A stretch of 64,000 bases of DNA from Alteromonas sp. KUL49 (GCF_006538345.1 NZ_BJKL01000010.1:102824-166823); one strand, 5' to 3'; numbered from the stretch's first letter, positions 34,499 through 46,908 are shown. A program made the numbers and translations. Notes: generated by a model from the letters alone, not told the origin.

Positions 34499-36584
34499 TT
34501 AACGCTCGTATTCACTATAACTGAACAAGGTGAGCGACTTACCAGCTTGCAAAAACACCTGCTGAATACAAATTTTAGGCTGCTCACTTAAAGATGGATA
34601 ACGGGTGTCCAATTGTAAAGTCCAGCCGCCAAAAGGTGAGAGTCTTGGAAGATTAAACCTTAAGTCATTATCAGAGGCATTAACACATAAAAACCAATGT
34701 TCTGGATGATGGGTGTTTTTTACCGAGCCGCGAATCTCTATGCCAAACGCTTGATTGTGACGAGCTTGCCAATCTTCAGAGGCTTTGCCAGTGCCATCCG
34801 GCTTGTACCAATTTATTTGACTGACGTTTTTAGAAAGATGAAAACCGTCGTCCTCCAGCTGCAATTCCTTAAGCAAGGTGGAGTTTTTTCGCAAATGGAC
34901 CACATATTGACAGAATTCCAAGAAATCCTGCTTTCGTTTATTCATTTCCCAATCATACCAACTGATCGGATTATCCTGACAATAGGCGTTATTATTGCCC
35001 TGCTGGGTACGGCTGAGTTCATCTCCCCCTAATATATGTGGCGTCCCCTGAGAGAACAATAGAGTCGCAAACAAGTTACGCTTTTGACGTTCACGCAGTG
35101 CGAGAATTTTTTATTGGTCGTCTCACCTTCAACGCCATAATTTGCCGACAGGTTATGACCATGACCATCGCGATTATCTTCAAGGTTCGCGAGATTATGA
35201 CGTTGCTCATAGCTCACCATATCGTGTAGCGTGAAGCCATCGTGATAAGTGACATTATTGACCGATGTTGAGATATGACGTACACCCTTGTGGAAAATAT
35301 CCCTAGACCCCATCAAGCGCGTTGCGAACTCACCTGCCAGTCCCTCGTCACCACGCCAAAACGCTCGTGTAGTATCGCGGTATTTATCGTTAACCTCTAA
35401 CCATGGCGAGGGGAAATTCCCCACTTGATAGCCTCCAGGACCAATGTCCCAAGGCTCTGCGAGTAACACCACATTTTGCAATACAGGATCTTGGTTGATT
35501 GCGCGGATAAGACCAGAGTATTTGTTGTATTCTTGGGGCTCACGACCTAAACACACAGCCAAATCAAATCTAAAACCGTCTATACCTATCACTGATACCC
35601 AAAAACGCATAGCGTCTAATATCAGCCCCATCATAAAGGGGTTAGCAGTATTTATAGTGTTGCCACAGCCACTGTGGTTGTCGAAGACCAACTTACCTTC
35701 AATATTCTGGCTGTATAAATAAGCTTGAAACGGACAAAATCCTTTAAACGACAGTACCGGCCCCCCTTTCCACTTTCTGCGGTGTGATTAAAGACAACAT
35801 CAACAATCACCTCCAGTCCAGCGTCGTGGTAGGCTTGAACCATTTGCTTAACTTCGGCAATCGCATCAACATTGGCATAACGAGGCTCAGGGGCAAAAAA
35901 GTTGATGGGGTTGTATCCCCAATAGTTAGTTAGCCCTTTTTCGGTAATGTATGGCTCTGGCATAAACGAGCACAAAGGCATGAATTGAACAGTGGTAATA
36001 CCAAGGGACGTTAAGTGCGATAGTACCGCAGGATGACAGGCTCCTAAGAACTTACCTCTATCGGCTTTAGGTACGTCGGGATGGCTTTTAGTCAGCCCTT
36101 TTACGTGGGCCTCATAAATAATCCTTTCGCTTGGTTTCAGTTTGGGTTTATTAACCGACTTACTTGCGTAACTCGTTGGCTCAACGATGACCCCCTTGGG
36201 GACCATAAACTGAGAGTCTTTTTTATATTGCCTTGCATCCCAGTGGACCGCACGGCTGAGTTTTTTAGCATAAGGGTCGATGAGTAGCTTGTCTGAGGAA
36301 GCCGCATGCAGTGAATTGTATGCCCTCTCAACTCGATAGCCATACAAATACCCCTCGGTGAGATTCGAAACGAATCCGTGCCATACATCACCTGTGCGTT
36401 CAGGTAATGCAACTTCCGAAAGCATTTCTTCGGTATCGGATTGAAAAAGGCAAAGTACTACGGCGATGGCTTCTGGTGCATAAACTGCAAAATTACAGCC
36501 GCCATCAACCAGAGTAGCCCCCAGTGGATGGGGGCTACCTTGTGTAATTAAGTCACAATCAAAAGTATGAACGCGTGTATCCAA
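34499..36584 (-). pseudogene. glgX: Glycogen debranching enzyme GlgX, interrupted by two single-base frame breaks
   Basis: Glycogen-debranching GH13 enzyme. Three frames join end to end into about 695 residues (E. coli GlgX has 657). The first break is in the G6 run of the coding strand (C6 on the plus strand, 35761-35766), after NHTAESGKG; adding one G continues with PVLSFKGF. The second is in the A6 run (T6, 35107-35112), after GETTNKK; adding one A continues with ILALRERQKRN. All catalytic residues are in the middle piece: FRFDLAV (nucleophile Asp), LLAEPWD (acid Glu) and YHDGFTLHD. The ATG is seven bases after the glgB stop. Both breaks are in homopolymers, so sequencing error is likely. 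If real, no full-length debranching enzyme is made. Confidence 0.88.
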
Positions 36585-36591
36585 TGTGTTG

Positions 36592-38766
36592 CTAGTCCGT
36601 TACGTAAAAAACTGTGGCCAAAGGTGGTATGGTTAATTGTACGGAAAACGGCTGATTATTCCACGGACAAACCTCAGCATTTAGTCGAGGTTGTACATCA
36701 AAATCACTCCCCCAATATACACTATTATCCGTATTCAATATCAGTTTGAGTTGGCGATCATCTTCAACGCCAATTCTGAAATGCTCTCTGGGAATTGGCG
36801 TAAAATTGGTCACTACGTAAATTCGCTGAGACCCTGTTTGTGAGCGCCTTACGAAAGACACTACACTCTGATCGGCATTTTCGTGGTCTAACCACATGAA
36901 GCCTTTGTGATTGTGGTCATTGTCATAGAGCGCAGGAAATGCTTTATACATATGATTTAGGTCACGATAGAGCGCCTGCATCCCTTTGTGTTTGGGGTAC
37001 TCGAGCAAATCCCAGTCGAGCTGACCGTCGTGATTCCACTCTCGACTTTGCCCTAATTCGTTCCCCATAAAATTGAGCTTCTTACCGGGATGCCCATACA
37101 TAAAGGCAGCATAAGACCGTTGATTAGCAGCTTGCTGCCATTCGTCACCGGGCATCTTGCCTATGAGGCTACCTTTGCCATGTACAACTTCATCGTGAGA
37201 AATAGGGAGTACAAAGCTTTCATCATAGGCGTAAACCATACTGAAAGTAATATCACCGTGGTGATAGCGTCTGTACGCCGGATCTTTAGAGATGTAATGC
37301 AACGAATCGTGCATCCAACCCATATTCCATTTAAATCCGAAACCCAAGCCGCCTTCAAAAACAGGGCGAGACACCTTGGGAAACGAGGTGGATTCTTCGG
37401 CAATTGTCATTGCATCAGGAAAATGTTTGTATACCTCTTCATTGCACCACCTCAACAGACTGATGGCTTCGTAGTTCTCATTTCCGCCATCAACGTTGGG
37501 GATCCACTCTCCATCGTTGCGAGAGTAATCAAGGTAAAGCATTGATGCTACCGCATCTACTCTTAGCCCATCAATATGGAACTTATCTAGCCAGAACAAG
37601 GCATTAGCAACTAAGAACTGACGCACGGTATCTTTACCAAAGTCGTAAATGCACGAATTCCAATCTGGGTGCCACCCCTTTCTTGGATCTTCGTACTCAT
37701 AAACGCATGAACCATCAAAGCGTGCTAACCCGTGACCATCCTCTGGGAAATGTGCAGGCACCCAATCAATAATCACTCCGATACCGGCTTGGTGACATTG
37801 ATCAACAAAGCACTTAAATTCGTCTGGATCGCCGAATCGACTGGTAGGAGAAAACATTCCAACGGGTTGATAGCCCCACGACCCATCAAAAGGAAACTCC
37901 GATACTGGCATGAGCTCAATGTGGGTGTACCCCATGTCTTTTACATAGGGAATTAGTGTCGCTGCCAGTGATTTATATGACAAATAGCGATTTTCATTCT
38001 CTTCGTCAGGTCGTTTCCATGACCCCAAGTGAACTTCATAAATACTCATGGGATTTTCGTATTTATCTTGCTTGCGAGCCTCCATCCAATCACTGTCGTT
38101 CCACTGATAAGTGTTGTGGTTATACACCAATGATGCATGGGATGGATATTGCTCCGCACTAAAACCAATAGGATCCGATTTATGTGGTAATGCGTTGCCT
38201 GCACCATCTTTTACTTGGTATTTGTAACGCTGCCCCTCTCCTAATTCAGGAACGAAAAGTACCCAGAAGCCCATTGATGTTTTTTCCATCGGGTGCAAGC
38301 GGCCATCCCAACCATTAAAATCACCGATTACAGAAACCGCTGAGGCATTTGGTGCATATACGCTAAAGCGTGTTCCATCTACATTTTGATTGTCTCTCTC
38401 CACCGAGGTGAGCTGCGCACCGGCTTGGTGGTATAGATTCATTGGCTCATGGTCAATGAAGTGAACCGCATGAAACGCTTCTTCTTTAAATTGATATGGG
38501 TCGGTGTAACTGAAGGTCTTTTCTGCGGTAATAACCTCAAGGGTGTACAGCGAACTCTCAGGAAAATCAGTAAATTCCGCGGTGAATAGTCCTGAGCTAG
38601 TATCCAATGATAGTTCTGAAGACGGAGTAGAAGAATTTGGCCAACTTACGTGGATTTTAACGGCGTCAGGGTGCCAAGCGCGTAGTGTCGTGATTTGTTT
38701 ATTTTTTTCAGGCCCGAGAAGGGAAAATGGCGCTGCACAGCTTGCCTGTGCCAATGTTTGCTTCAT
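36592..38766 (-). CDS. glgB: 1,4-alpha-glucan branching enzyme GlgB
   Basis: It introduces alpha-1,6 branches into glycogen (GH13 family). The 724 residues match E. coli GlgB (728). An N-terminal carbohydrate-binding domain is followed by a second beta-sandwich (FSVYAPNASAVSVIGDFNGWDG), then the catalytic barrel with GLRVDAVASMLY (nucleophile Asp), AEESTSFP (acid Glu) and PISHDEVVHGKGS (transition-state Asp). A C-terminal beta domain closes the protein. The ribosome site AAGGAG is seven bases before the ATG. It is cotranscribed with the interrupted glgX, seven bases downstream. The glycogen synthesis genes glgA and glgC are not in this window. Confidence 0.97.
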   Translation of the reverse strand: MKQTLAQASCAAPFSLLGPEKNKQITTLRAWHPDAVKIHVSWPNSSTPSSELSLDTSSGLFTAEFTDFPESSLYTLEVITAEKTFSYTDPYQFKEEAFHAVHFIDHEPMNLYHQAGAQLTSVERDNQNVDGTRFSVYAPNASAVSVIGDFNGWDGRLHPMEKTSMGFWVLFVPELGEGQRYKYQVKDGAGNALPHKSDPIGFSAEQYPSHASLVYNHNTYQWNDSDWMEARKQDKYENPMSIYEVHLGSWKRPDEENENRYLSYKSLAATLIPYVKDMGYTHIELMPVSEFPFDGSWGYQPVGMFSPTSRFGDPDEFKCFVDQCHQAGIGVIIDWVPAHFPEDGHGLARFDGSCVYEYEDPRKGWHPDWNSCIYDFGKDTVRQFLVANALFWLDKFHIDGLRVDAVASMLYLDYSRNDGEWIPNVDGGNENYEAISLLRWCNEEVYKHFPDAMTIAEESTSFPKVSRPVFEGGLGFGFKWNMGWMHDSLHYISKDPAYRRYHHGDITFSMVYAYDESFVLPISHDEVVHGKGSLIGKMPGDEWQQAANQRSYAAFMYGHPGKKLNFMGNELGQSREWNHDGQLDWDLLEYPKHKGMQALYRDLNHMYKAFPALYDNDHNHKGFMWLDHENADQSVVSFVRRSQTGSQRIYVVTNFTPIPREHFRIGVEDDRQLKLILNTDNSVYWGSDFDVQPRLNAEVCPWNNQPFSVQLTIPPLATVFYVTD

Positions 38767-38964
38767 CTGCTACTCCTTAGTGATCCCCCGCAACGTTGCA
38801 GGTGGTTGTGCATGGCACTAATAACAATCGCACCGCACAAAAAGCTGACGAACATTCAGCTCGTCAGTAGTAATACTTAAGTTATCTCACTTAGCAAAGG
38901 TTTTAAACGTATTCATTACAATGATTGGCGAAAATTCCTTGATAGTGTGTTTATCCGGAATGAT

Positions 38965-38992
38965 GCACGACAAACCGAAAGGTTTGTCGTGC
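38965..38992. terminator. Perfect 12-bp hairpin after malQ
   Basis: GCACGACAAACC pairs perfectly with GGTTTGTCGTGC around a GAAA tetraloop. No T tract follows on either strand, so it may act as a Rho-aided terminator or a 3'-end stabiliser for the malQ message. It lies in the 248-bp gap between malQ and glgB. Confidence 0.55.
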
Positions 38993-39014
38993 CACTGCCA
39001 TTCGCTTAAAAACG

Positions 39015-41210
39015 TTATTTGCTCGCGTTGTTTCGTGCTTGCGTCAATTGGCCTGCCAGGGACTGAATATCACCATTGTCAAAAATTGATTCAATATTCT
39101 GTGTGAGCTTTCTACGCCAGTTCGGATATTCATTAAACGTACCAGGTATATTCACTGGCTTGTCCATTTGCAACCAATCTTCTAACTGTAAACTCAATAG
39201 CGCGCTAGAACCACCTGCCATATGTACCTGCATCCCGTAGTTAAGCGGCTGTGTCATCCCAGTAACATTGACGTCGTGGCCTACATCACCACTCACCGAG
39301 TTATGCCCATGGAGGGTATCGAGAATAGCCTGTTTATTCTTGTGACGGTCTGCATATAGCGTTTGAAGAATCTCTTCTGTTGGATACAAACCCAGCTCTT
39401 TCCCAAGTTCTAAGTCAAGGCAGTGCCAGAAACCGATTAAGGTAGGCATGTCATGGGTCGTCAGCGTAGACATAGATTGAATTGGATAATGAGAAGGTGA
39501 GAAAAATCCACCATCTTCCGCTTGCTCAAAGAAGAATACACGATAGGAGTACACGCCGTTGTCGGCAAGCTTTACGCGAATTTCATCAGGCACGGTGCCT
39601 AAGTCTTCACCAATGACTAAACTCTTGTTGCGGTGACTCTCTAGCGCCAAAATACCAAGTAGGTCGTCTACTGGATAATAAAGGTACCCACCGTCTTTGG
39701 CATCGTCACCTTTAACTACCCACCACAAGCGAAGCAATGCCATTACGTGGTCAATACGCAGCGAACCAGAAGACGCCATATTCGCAGCAAAAAGATCGAT
39801 AATCGGTTGATACCCCTGTTGATATAACTTATGAGGATCCATTGGCGGCAGTCCCCAATTTTGACCAAGAGGGCCAAGAATATCAGGTGGAGCACCTACA
39901 CTAGCGTCTGTGCAGTACAAATCCTTATTACCCCAGATTTCAGCGCTACCCTCGCTTACCCCAACCGCTAGGTCGCGGTAGAGTCCGATGGTCATACCCG
40001 CATCTTGCGCCGCCTGGTTTGCCGCCTCTAGTTGTTCTGCAGCTATCCATTGCATAAACAAGTAAAACTTAACGTCAGTAAGGTTAGCCTTTTTGAACTT
40101 CTCAACAGCAGGGTTGTGGTAGTCTTTATATTCATCAGGGAAGACAGGCCATCCCCAACATTCCTTACCTTCCTTTTGCAAATGAGACTGAAGTGCATCA
40201 TACACTGCCAACATATCAAGGCTGGTCCCACCTTCTGCCACAAACGCTTTGAACGCTTTGTTCTGTTTGGTGTTCTTTTTAAGGTACTTGTTGTTATATA
40301 CGTCAAAAACTGCTCTTAACAACGCTAACTTTAAGCGTGTAACGCCTTCGTAATCTACATGTTCAACTTGACGAACATGAGCGAGTTGTTGTTGAAAATC
40401 TTCCCGATTGAGTATCGCCTGTACATCATCGTGTTCAAACCCTTCTATTACAGAAGGGTCGATATAAAGATAGTTCAACCAGCGACGAGAGGACGGACCA
40501 TAAGGCGAGCAAGCATTTGGATTAGCAGGGTATAATGCGTGGATGGGGTTAAGACCGATGAAGTCTGCTCCCACACTAGCGGCATAACCTACAAGTTTTC
40601 TGAGGTCGCTAAAATCACCAATACCCCAGTTGGACTCGCTGCGGATACAATACAACTGGACGCTCAAACCCCATACTTTTTTACCTTCCGCAACAGGCTC
40701 AGGGGTGTAACAGGCTTTTGGTGCAACAATTAAACGCACTGACGCTAGTACATCGCTATCAGCACGAAGTTCCATCGTGTGATAGCCAAGAGGTAGCTCT
40801 GCATTTATGGTTAGTTGATACTCGTGAAACTCCACATCGTCGATATGAGCGGATGCCGATAGTTCACCGTCAGTAGGAATTACTTTGAATTCAGATACTT
40901 CGCCAGACTCTTCAGTAATAACTAGAACGTGAGTGTCATTAACCAATTCAATCGGCAAACGCACGGGTACGACAAGTAACTCTCCCGAACGAATCACCTG
41001 TACAGGGTTCAAGGGCGATAACCACACCGATTGAATGTCTTCAGAGATCTGTCGTTGGATTTCTGTTTCATTGGTTGTGTTGTAGCCCAATACATTGAGC
41101 AGTTTTTCCTGACTCTCTTGAGCGATTGTTGCTGGGTTACCCCATGCATCAACGAAGTGAGTCTCGATCCCGCGCATCTCAACCAATTGTTGCAGAAGTT
41201 GTTGTGTCAT
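39015..41210 (-). CDS. malQ: 4-alpha-glucanotransferase (amylomaltase)
   Basis: It transfers maltooligosaccharide units and releases glucose (GH77). The 731-residue enzyme has the extended N-terminal domain of bacterial MalQ. Catalytic motifs are GSLRIDHVMALLR (nucleophile Asp), VIGEDLGTVPD (acid Glu) and LTTHDMPTLIGFW (third Asp). GIYRDLAVGV-type and SPYGPSSRRWLNYLYID segments are also typical; here the former reads GLYRDLAVGV. It lies upstream of glgB-glgX on the same strand and divergent from gapA across 236 bp. With glk it can feed maltodextrin glucose into the Entner-Doudoroff route. Confidence 0.96.
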   Translation of the reverse strand: MTQQLLQQLVEMRGIETHFVDAWGNPATIAQESQEKLLNVLGYNTTNETEIQRQISEDIQSVWLSPLNPVQVIRSGELLVVPVRLPIELVNDTHVLVITEESGEVSEFKVIPTDGELSASAHIDDVEFHEYQLTINAELPLGYHTMELRADSDVLASVRLIVAPKACYTPEPVAEGKKVWGLSVQLYCIRSESNWGIGDFSDLRKLVGYAASVGADFIGLNPIHALYPANPNACSPYGPSSRRWLNYLYIDPSVIEGFEHDDVQAILNREDFQQQLAHVRQVEHVDYEGVTRLKLALLRAVFDVYNNKYLKKNTKQNKAFKAFVAEGGTSLDMLAVYDALQSHLQKEGKECWGWPVFPDEYKDYHNPAVEKFKKANLTDVKFYLFMQWIAAEQLEAANQAAQDAGMTIGLYRDLAVGVSEGSAEIWGNKDLYCTDASVGAPPDILGPLGQNWGLPPMDPHKLYQQGYQPIIDLFAANMASSGSLRIDHVMALLRLWWVVKGDDAKDGGYLYYPVDDLLGILALESHRNKSLVIGEDLGTVPDEIRVKLADNGVYSYRVFFFEQAEDGGFFSPSHYPIQSMSTLTTHDMPTLIGFWHCLDLELGKELGLYPTEEILQTLYADRHKNKQAILDTLHGHNSVSGDVGHDVNVTGMTQPLNYGMQVHMAGGSSALLSLQLEDWLQMDKPVNIPGTFNEYPNWRRKLTQNIESIFDNGDIQSLAGQLTQARNNASK

Positions 41211-41374
41211 CGTGAGTGATTCCTGTTAATCAATAAAAGTCACGCTGTAGTTTCTTGCTAGAAAAGCATCTACATACAAAATTTTAACATTATCTAGAAA
41301 GATGCCTCAGGTTGAAATTGAATACGTTTGCAGTAGCATCAATATGTAATTTTGCAACAGTTTTGCTTTTTGTT

Positions 41375-42442
<1,068 letters not shown>

Positions 42443-42481
42443 CAAAAACGTATTTGTGTTGTAACAACACAAAAAATATAC

Positions 42482-42512
42482 AAAGGTGCGATTTTTAATT
42501 CGCACCTTTTTT
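42482..42512 (+). terminator. Intrinsic terminator after gapA
   Basis: The stem AAAGGTGCGA pairs with TCGCACCTTT and ends in a T run. It separates gapA from the mutarotase gene, whose expression would need read-through or its own promoter in the 47 bp that remain. Confidence 0.87.
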
Positions 42513-42559
42513 GTTTTAAGGGCACAATGCGATAACAGTGCTCACATCACGGAAGAAAT

Positions 42560-43417
42560 ATGACTACCAGTGACAGTATTTCGGTATCGACGAATCAAGA
42601 CGGCCTCTCGTTTATCAATATAGACAATGCCCATGCAACGGCTAAAGTATCCTTGTTTGGTGCTCACCTAATGTCTTATTGTCCCAAATCTGACGGTAAG
42701 GAACGTTTGTGGGTGAGCCCCCATGCGTACCTGAACGGAGAAAAACCTATTCGCGGTGGTATTCCACTATGTTGGCCCTGGTTCGGCCATAATCATGGGC
42801 AAGAGAAAGGCACACTACCCTCACACGGATTCCTTCGTACACAAACTTGGTCTATTGCAAATAGCAAAGATACGAGCGAAGGCACTGAACTCACTTTACT
42901 TCCGGCTTTCACCAAAGCAAAGGGTTTCGACCACAAATGCGAAGTTAAGTTGGTTATTATGATTGGCGAAAGCCTTTCAGTGTCACTCATTACTACGAAC
43001 ATTGACGACCACGAGTTTTCCATTGATTGCGCGTTGCACACGTATTTCAACGTTGAGCATATTGGTAAAACCACTATCGACGGTATAACGGGAGATTACG
43101 AAGACAAAACTCGCGAGAGTGCTGTACTTACTACACCGACTCCCTACTTTGTCAGTGAGGAGACTGATCGCATTCATTTCTGCGAGGCACCAAATATTAC
43201 TATCGTTGAAGATGGCGTTAGAACCACAGAAATCACGTCATCTGGTAACGATACTATTGTAGTGTGGAACCCTTGGCACGGGGCAGCGTCGCTGTCTGAT
43301 ATGGATGCGTTTGGATACAAGCACATGCTATGCGTTGAAACCACAGTAACGCAAGGCTATGGTTTACAACCTAACGAAACACATGTGCTTACACAGGTGA
43401 TAAGCACTGCAAAATAA
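42560..43417 (+). CDS. Glucose-6-phosphate 1-epimerase (hexose-6-phosphate mutarotase, YeaD-like)
   Basis: It equilibrates the alpha and beta anomers of glucose 6-phosphate; the beta form is the Zwf substrate. The 285-residue aldose-1-epimerase-like protein shows KPIRGGIPLCWPWFG and LPSHGFLRTQTW, which hold the phosphate-binding and catalytic His, and the DCALHTYFNVEHIGKTTIDGI motif. VVWNPWHGAASLSDM and CVETTVTQGYGLQP complete the family signature. Genes for this enzyme often lie beside gapA, as in E. coli (gapA-yeaD). Here it supports the neighbouring zwf-led pathway. It converges on eda over a bidirectional terminator. Confidence 0.93.
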   Translation: MTTSDSISVSTNQDGLSFINIDNAHATAKVSLFGAHLMSYCPKSDGKERLWVSPHAYLNGEKPIRGGIPLCWPWFGHNHGQEKGTLPSHGFLRTQTWSIANSKDTSEGTELTLLPAFTKAKGFDHKCEVKLVIMIGESLSVSLITTNIDDHEFSIDCALHTYFNVEHIGKTTIDGITGDYEDKTRESAVLTTPTPYFVSEETDRIHFCEAPNITIVEDGVRTTEITSSGNDTIVVWNPWHGAASLSDMDAFGYKHMLCVETTVTQGYGLQPNETHVLTQVISTAK

Positions 43418-43448
43418 TTGAGCACTACGCTTGTGTTTTAAATACAAA

Positions 43449-43480
43449 AAAGCCCTGCATAGCAGGGCTTTATTTTTTTT
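43449..43480. terminator. Bidirectional terminator between the mutarotase gene and eda
   Basis: The stem AAAGCCCTGC pairs with GCAGGGCTTT around a 3-nt loop. A T8 tract follows on the plus strand and an A5 stretch precedes it, serving the minus strand. The eda stop codon touches the T tract. Confidence 0.9.
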
Positions 43481-44126
43481 ACGCGTTCTGAGCGCCTTCT
43501 ACGGCTTCTTTTGCAAGTTGGGTAATTCTATCCCAATCACCAGCCTCAATTGCGTCGTCTGGTGCTAACCATGAGCCACCAACACACTTAACGTTCTTAA
43601 GCGCGAGGTAATCATTGTAATTACCCGGCCCAATACCACCTGTTGGGCAGAAGGTTACATCTGGGAAAGGTCCGCTGATAGATTTAATCGCTTTAACGCC
43701 GCCTGAAGCCTCCGCTGGGAAGAACTTCATGTGGGTGTATCCTGCGTCTTTACCTTTCATCAAATCAGAAGTAGATGAAATACCTGGGATGAGTGGAATC
43801 GAAGCGTCCATACCCGCTTTAAGCAAGTCAGCTGTCATACCCGGACTAATAGCAAACTTTGCGCCTGCATCCACAACGGCTTTAAGTTGCTGTGCATTAG
43901 TTACTGTACCAGCACCAATCAGTGAATCTGGCACTTCTTCGGCAATGCGTTTGATTACGTCGATAGCTGCAGGTGTTCTCAAGGTAACCTCAAGTACTTT
44001 GATGCCACCAGCCATTAACGCTTTGGCCAATGGAACGGCTTTTTCAACGTCGTTGATCACCAACACAGGTACTACAGGTCCCGCTGTAAAAATTTCTTCT
44101 GGTGAGTATTTCCAATTTGCTGTCAT
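43479..44126 (-). CDS. eda: KDPG aldolase (2-keto-3-deoxy-6-phosphogluconate aldolase)
   Basis: It splits KDPG to pyruvate and glyceraldehyde 3-phosphate, the last step of the Entner-Doudoroff pathway. The 215-residue class I aldolase keeps the general base E46 (EVTLRTPAA), GAGTVTN for phosphate binding and the Schiff-base lysine K134 (THMKFFPAE). [16 protein letters not shown] completes the barrel's phosphate site. It is the last gene of zwf-pgl-edd-glk-eda, two bases after glk, and ends at a strong bidirectional terminator. Confidence 0.97.
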   Translation of the reverse strand: MTANWKYSPEEIFTAGPVVPVLVINDVEKAVPLAKALMAGGIKVLEVTLRTPAAIDVIKRIAEEVPDSLIGAGTVTNAQQLKAVVDAGAKFAISPGMTADLLKAGMDASIPLIPGISSTSDLMKGKDAGYTHMKFFPAEASGGVKAIKSISGPFPDVTFCPTGGIGPGNYNDYLALKNVKCVGGSWLAPDDAIEAGDWDRITQLAKEAVEGAQNA

Positions 44127-44128
44127 AG

Positions 44129-45082
44129 TTAGCTCGCAGTTGTTTGTTTGAGATACGCTGCCGCACCAAGAAGTCCATGGTCAGGTTCAGCGATCAAATA
44201 GGTGGGGATGTCTTGTACGTAAGACTTCATATGGCCTTTGCCCTCAAAACGCGATCTGAAGTCACTGCTTTGTAGGAATTCTGGGAAACGACCTGCAATA
44301 CCACCACCGATAAATATACCGCCAGTGGTTGCCATATTAAGCGCAAGGTTTCCGGCAAAACTGCCCATCACTCTGCAGAACTGATTTAACGCTGATAGCG
44401 CCACTTCACAACTTCCATCGAGCGCAGCTTGCGTAACTTCGGCTGGTTCGTTAAACGTTGCTGGTTTACCAGCGTCCAGCGCCAATGCTGTGTATATATT
44501 GAGTAGTCCTCTACCCGACATTACTTCTTCGGCAGATACTCGGCCAAGTTTGTCGAGCAAGTAGCGCCATACAACGATGTCCGCTTCATCTACCGGAGCA
44601 AAGTCAACATGGCCACCCTCACCATCCAGTGTTTGCCATCCAGAAGATGTCATAGTGATGTGTTCAACACCAAGACCTGTGCCCGGACCAAATACAGCGA
44701 TGTTACCCTTATCTACCGGTGTGCCTGAGCCTACCTGAATCAATTGTGACTCTGTTAACACAGGCAACGAATGGGCTACCGCTGTAAAATCGTTGATCAC
44801 ATACAAATCAGTAAGTGACAACTCACTCTTCAGTGCACTTTGTGAAAATGACCAAGAGTGGTTGGTCATGGTCACTTGGTCACCTAACACTGGACATGCG
44901 ATAGCGATACACCCTTGTGTAAATGTATATTCAGGGGTTTCACTAAAGTACTGTTGCAACGCCAGCGCAATGGTGTCGAAGTCATTACACATATACTTTT
45001 TAATATCGCTTACACCTTCGGGTGTAACACGGGCGACACGAATATTCGTACCGCCGACGTCAGCTACAAACTGCTCACTCAT
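44129..45082 (-). CDS. glk: Glucokinase
   Basis: It phosphorylates glucose with ATP to give the glucose 6-phosphate used by Zwf. The 317-residue protein belongs to the bacterial glucokinase family. The phosphate-binding motif is [14 protein letters not shown] at residues 6-19. [14 protein letters not shown] and the EGGHVDFAP segment, with the glucose-binding Glu and His, are present. The catalytic Asp is in [14 protein letters not shown]. It sits inside the Entner-Doudoroff operon, five bases after edd and two before eda, so it is made together with the pathway. Confidence 0.95.
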   Translation of the reverse strand: MSEQFVADVGGTNIRVARVTPEGVSDIKKYMCNDFDTIALALQQYFSETPEYTFTQGCIAIACPVLGDQVTMTNHSWSFSQSALKSELSLTDLYVINDFTAVAHSLPVLTESQLIQVGSGTPVDKGNIAVFGPGTGLGVEHITMTSSGWQTLDGEGGHVDFAPVDEADIVVWRYLLDKLGRVSAEEVMSGRGLLNIYTALALDAGKPATFNEPAEVTQAALDGSCEVALSALNQFCRVMGSFAGNLALNMATTGGIFIGGGIAGRFPEFLQSSDFRSRFEGKGHMKSYVQDIPTYLIAEPDHGLLGAAAYLKQTTAS

Positions 45083-45087
45083 TTAAG

Positions 45088-46908
45088 TTACTCCTGAGTG
45101 ACGAACAGAGAGCAAGCACCCTCTTCTGCGCCTGTAAGATTCATGCGCATTCCGCCAAACATTTCTCGTCCCATACCTACGTGATGCTTAGTCACGTTAG
45201 CCGCTTGTGCTTCACGAGCAGCTAAGGTAGCTTCATCTACGCATAATGTCAGTTCACCAGTCTCTGTATTCAACTCGATGATGTCGCCATCGTGTACTTT
45301 TGCTAGTAAACCACCTTTGATGGCTTCTGGTGTTACGTGAATAGCCGCAGGTACTTTACCTGAGGCACCCGACATACGACCGTCAGTGACCAATGCAACC
45401 TTGTAGCCTTTGTCTTGCAATACGCCAAGAGGTGGCGTTAAACGGTGCAACTCTGGCATTCCAATAGCAGAAGGCCCCTGGAAGCGAACAACAACAATAC
45501 AGTCTTTGTTCAATGCACCTGATTTAAAGGCTTCGTCTAGTTCGAACTGATCTTCAAACACAACAGCTGGCGCTTTGATATGGCAATGTGGTGAGCGCAA
45601 TGCAGAAGTTTTCAAAACTGCTCGCCCGAGGTTACCCTCTAGCACACTTAAGCCACCATCAGGCTTGAACGGTGCTTCCACAGTCGCAAGTACTTCTTTG
45701 TCGTGAGAGCTTTGTGGGCCATCACGCCATTCAAGTTTACCGTCGGCAAGGAAAGGTTCTTTTGTATACGCTTCTAACCCTTCACCACAAATCGTTTTAA
45801 CATCATTGTGAAGGAGACCAGCTCCCAGCAACTCTTTGAACAGCAAAGACATTCCGCCAGCAGCAACAAAGTGGTTAATATCCGCTGAGCCATTGGGGTA
45901 AATACGAGTTAACAATGGCACTGCACTTGAAATGTCTGAGAAATCATCCCAGTTAACGATAATACCGGCAGCACGCGCCACAGCGATAAGGTGCATAGTG
46001 TGGTTAGTAGAACCACCTGTTGCCAATAAGCCTACAAGACCATTAACCACAGCTTTCTCATCAACGATGTGACCGATTGGCGTGTAATTGTCACCTAGGT
46101 CAGTTAAACGAGTCGCTTGAACCGCCGCGGCCTTTGTTAATGCATCGCGTAACGGTGTGCCTGGGTTAACAAATGAAGACCCAGGTAAGTGAAGCCCCAT
46201 CATTTCTACAACAAGTTGGTTTGAATTGGCAGTGCCGTAGAAAGTACAGGTACCAGCTGAGTGATAAGACTGAGATTCAGCTTCCAATAACGCATCTCTG
46301 TCGGCTTTACCTTCAGCAAACATCTGGCGAACACGTGCCTTCTCTTTATTCGGCAAGCCAGAAGGCATTGGTCCCGCAGGAACAAATACGGTAGGTAAAT
46401 GACCAAAGCTCAGTGAGCCTAAAAGTAACCCAGGAACGATTTTGTCACAAATGCCCAACATCATGGCTGCGTCGAACATGTTGTGTGAAAGTGCAACAGC
46501 GGCAGCCTGTGCGATTACGTCTCGGCTCATCAAGCTGAGATCCATACCCGTTTGCCCTTGAGTAACACCATCACACATGGCTGGCACACCACCAGCAAAC
46601 TGAGCTACGCTACCCACTTCATTTACCGCTTGCTTGATAATCGCTGGATATGACTCATAGGGTTGGTGTGCAGACAACATATCGTTGTATGACGAAACGA
46701 TGGCTACGTTAGCTTTTGTCATTGAACGCAAGTCGGCTTTATCGCTTTGACCACACGCCGCAAATCCATGGGCTAAGTTTCCGCATGATAGCGCACCACG
46801 ATGTGGGCCCTGTCTGCGGGCATTTTCAATTTTTTCTAAATAAGCGCGACGTGTCTCTTTACTGCGCTCAATAATACGTTGAGTAACCTCTAAAATCTGG
46901 GTATTCAT
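45088..46908 (-). CDS. edd: 6-phosphogluconate dehydratase
   Basis: It dehydrates 6-phosphogluconate to KDPG. The 606-residue enzyme is in the IlvD/Edd family and uses a [4Fe-4S] cluster; the cluster cysteines are expected in [24 protein letters not shown] and [13 protein letters not shown], all present. The N-terminus ([20 protein letters not shown]) and the [14 protein letters not shown] ending match Edd rather than IlvD. It is third in zwf-pgl-edd-glk-eda. The Fe-S cluster makes it the oxidant-sensitive step of the pathway, as known for the family. Confidence 0.97.
   Translation of the reverse strand: MNTQILEVTQRIIERSKETRRAYLEKIENARRQGPHRGALSCGNLAHGFAACGQSDKADLRSMTKANVAIVSSYNDMLSAHQPYESYPAIIKQAVNEVGSVAQFAGGVPAMCDGVTQGQTGMDLSLMSRDVIAQAAAVALSHNMFDAAMMLGICDKIVPGLLLGSLSFGHLPTVFVPAGPMPSGLPNKEKARVRQMFAEGKADRDALLEAESQSYHSAGTCTFYGTANSNQLVVEMMGLHLPGSSFVNPGTPLRDALTKAAAVQATRLTDLGDNYTPIGHIVDEKAVVNGLVGLLATGGSTNHTMHLIAVARAAGIIVNWDDFSDISSAVPLLTRIYPNGSADINHFVAAGGMSLLFKELLGAGLLHNDVKTICGEGLEAYTKEPFLADGKLEWRDGPQSSHDKEVLATVEAPFKPDGGLSVLEGNLGRAVLKTSALRSPHCHIKAPAVVFEDQFELDEAFKSGALNKDCIVVVRFQGPSAIGMPELHRLTPPLGVLQDKGYKVALVTDGRMSGASGKVPAAIHVTPEAIKGGLLAKVHDGDIIELNTETGELTLCVDEATLAAREAQAANVTKHHVGMGREMFGGMRMNLTGAEEGACSLFVTQE

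Noticed and set aside
41345..41359. TGTAATTTTGCAACA as a further HexR site upstream of gapA and malQ
   Set aside because: It matches only 10 of 15 consensus positions and lacks the right half-site; the site at 41407-41421 is better placed and closer to the consensus.
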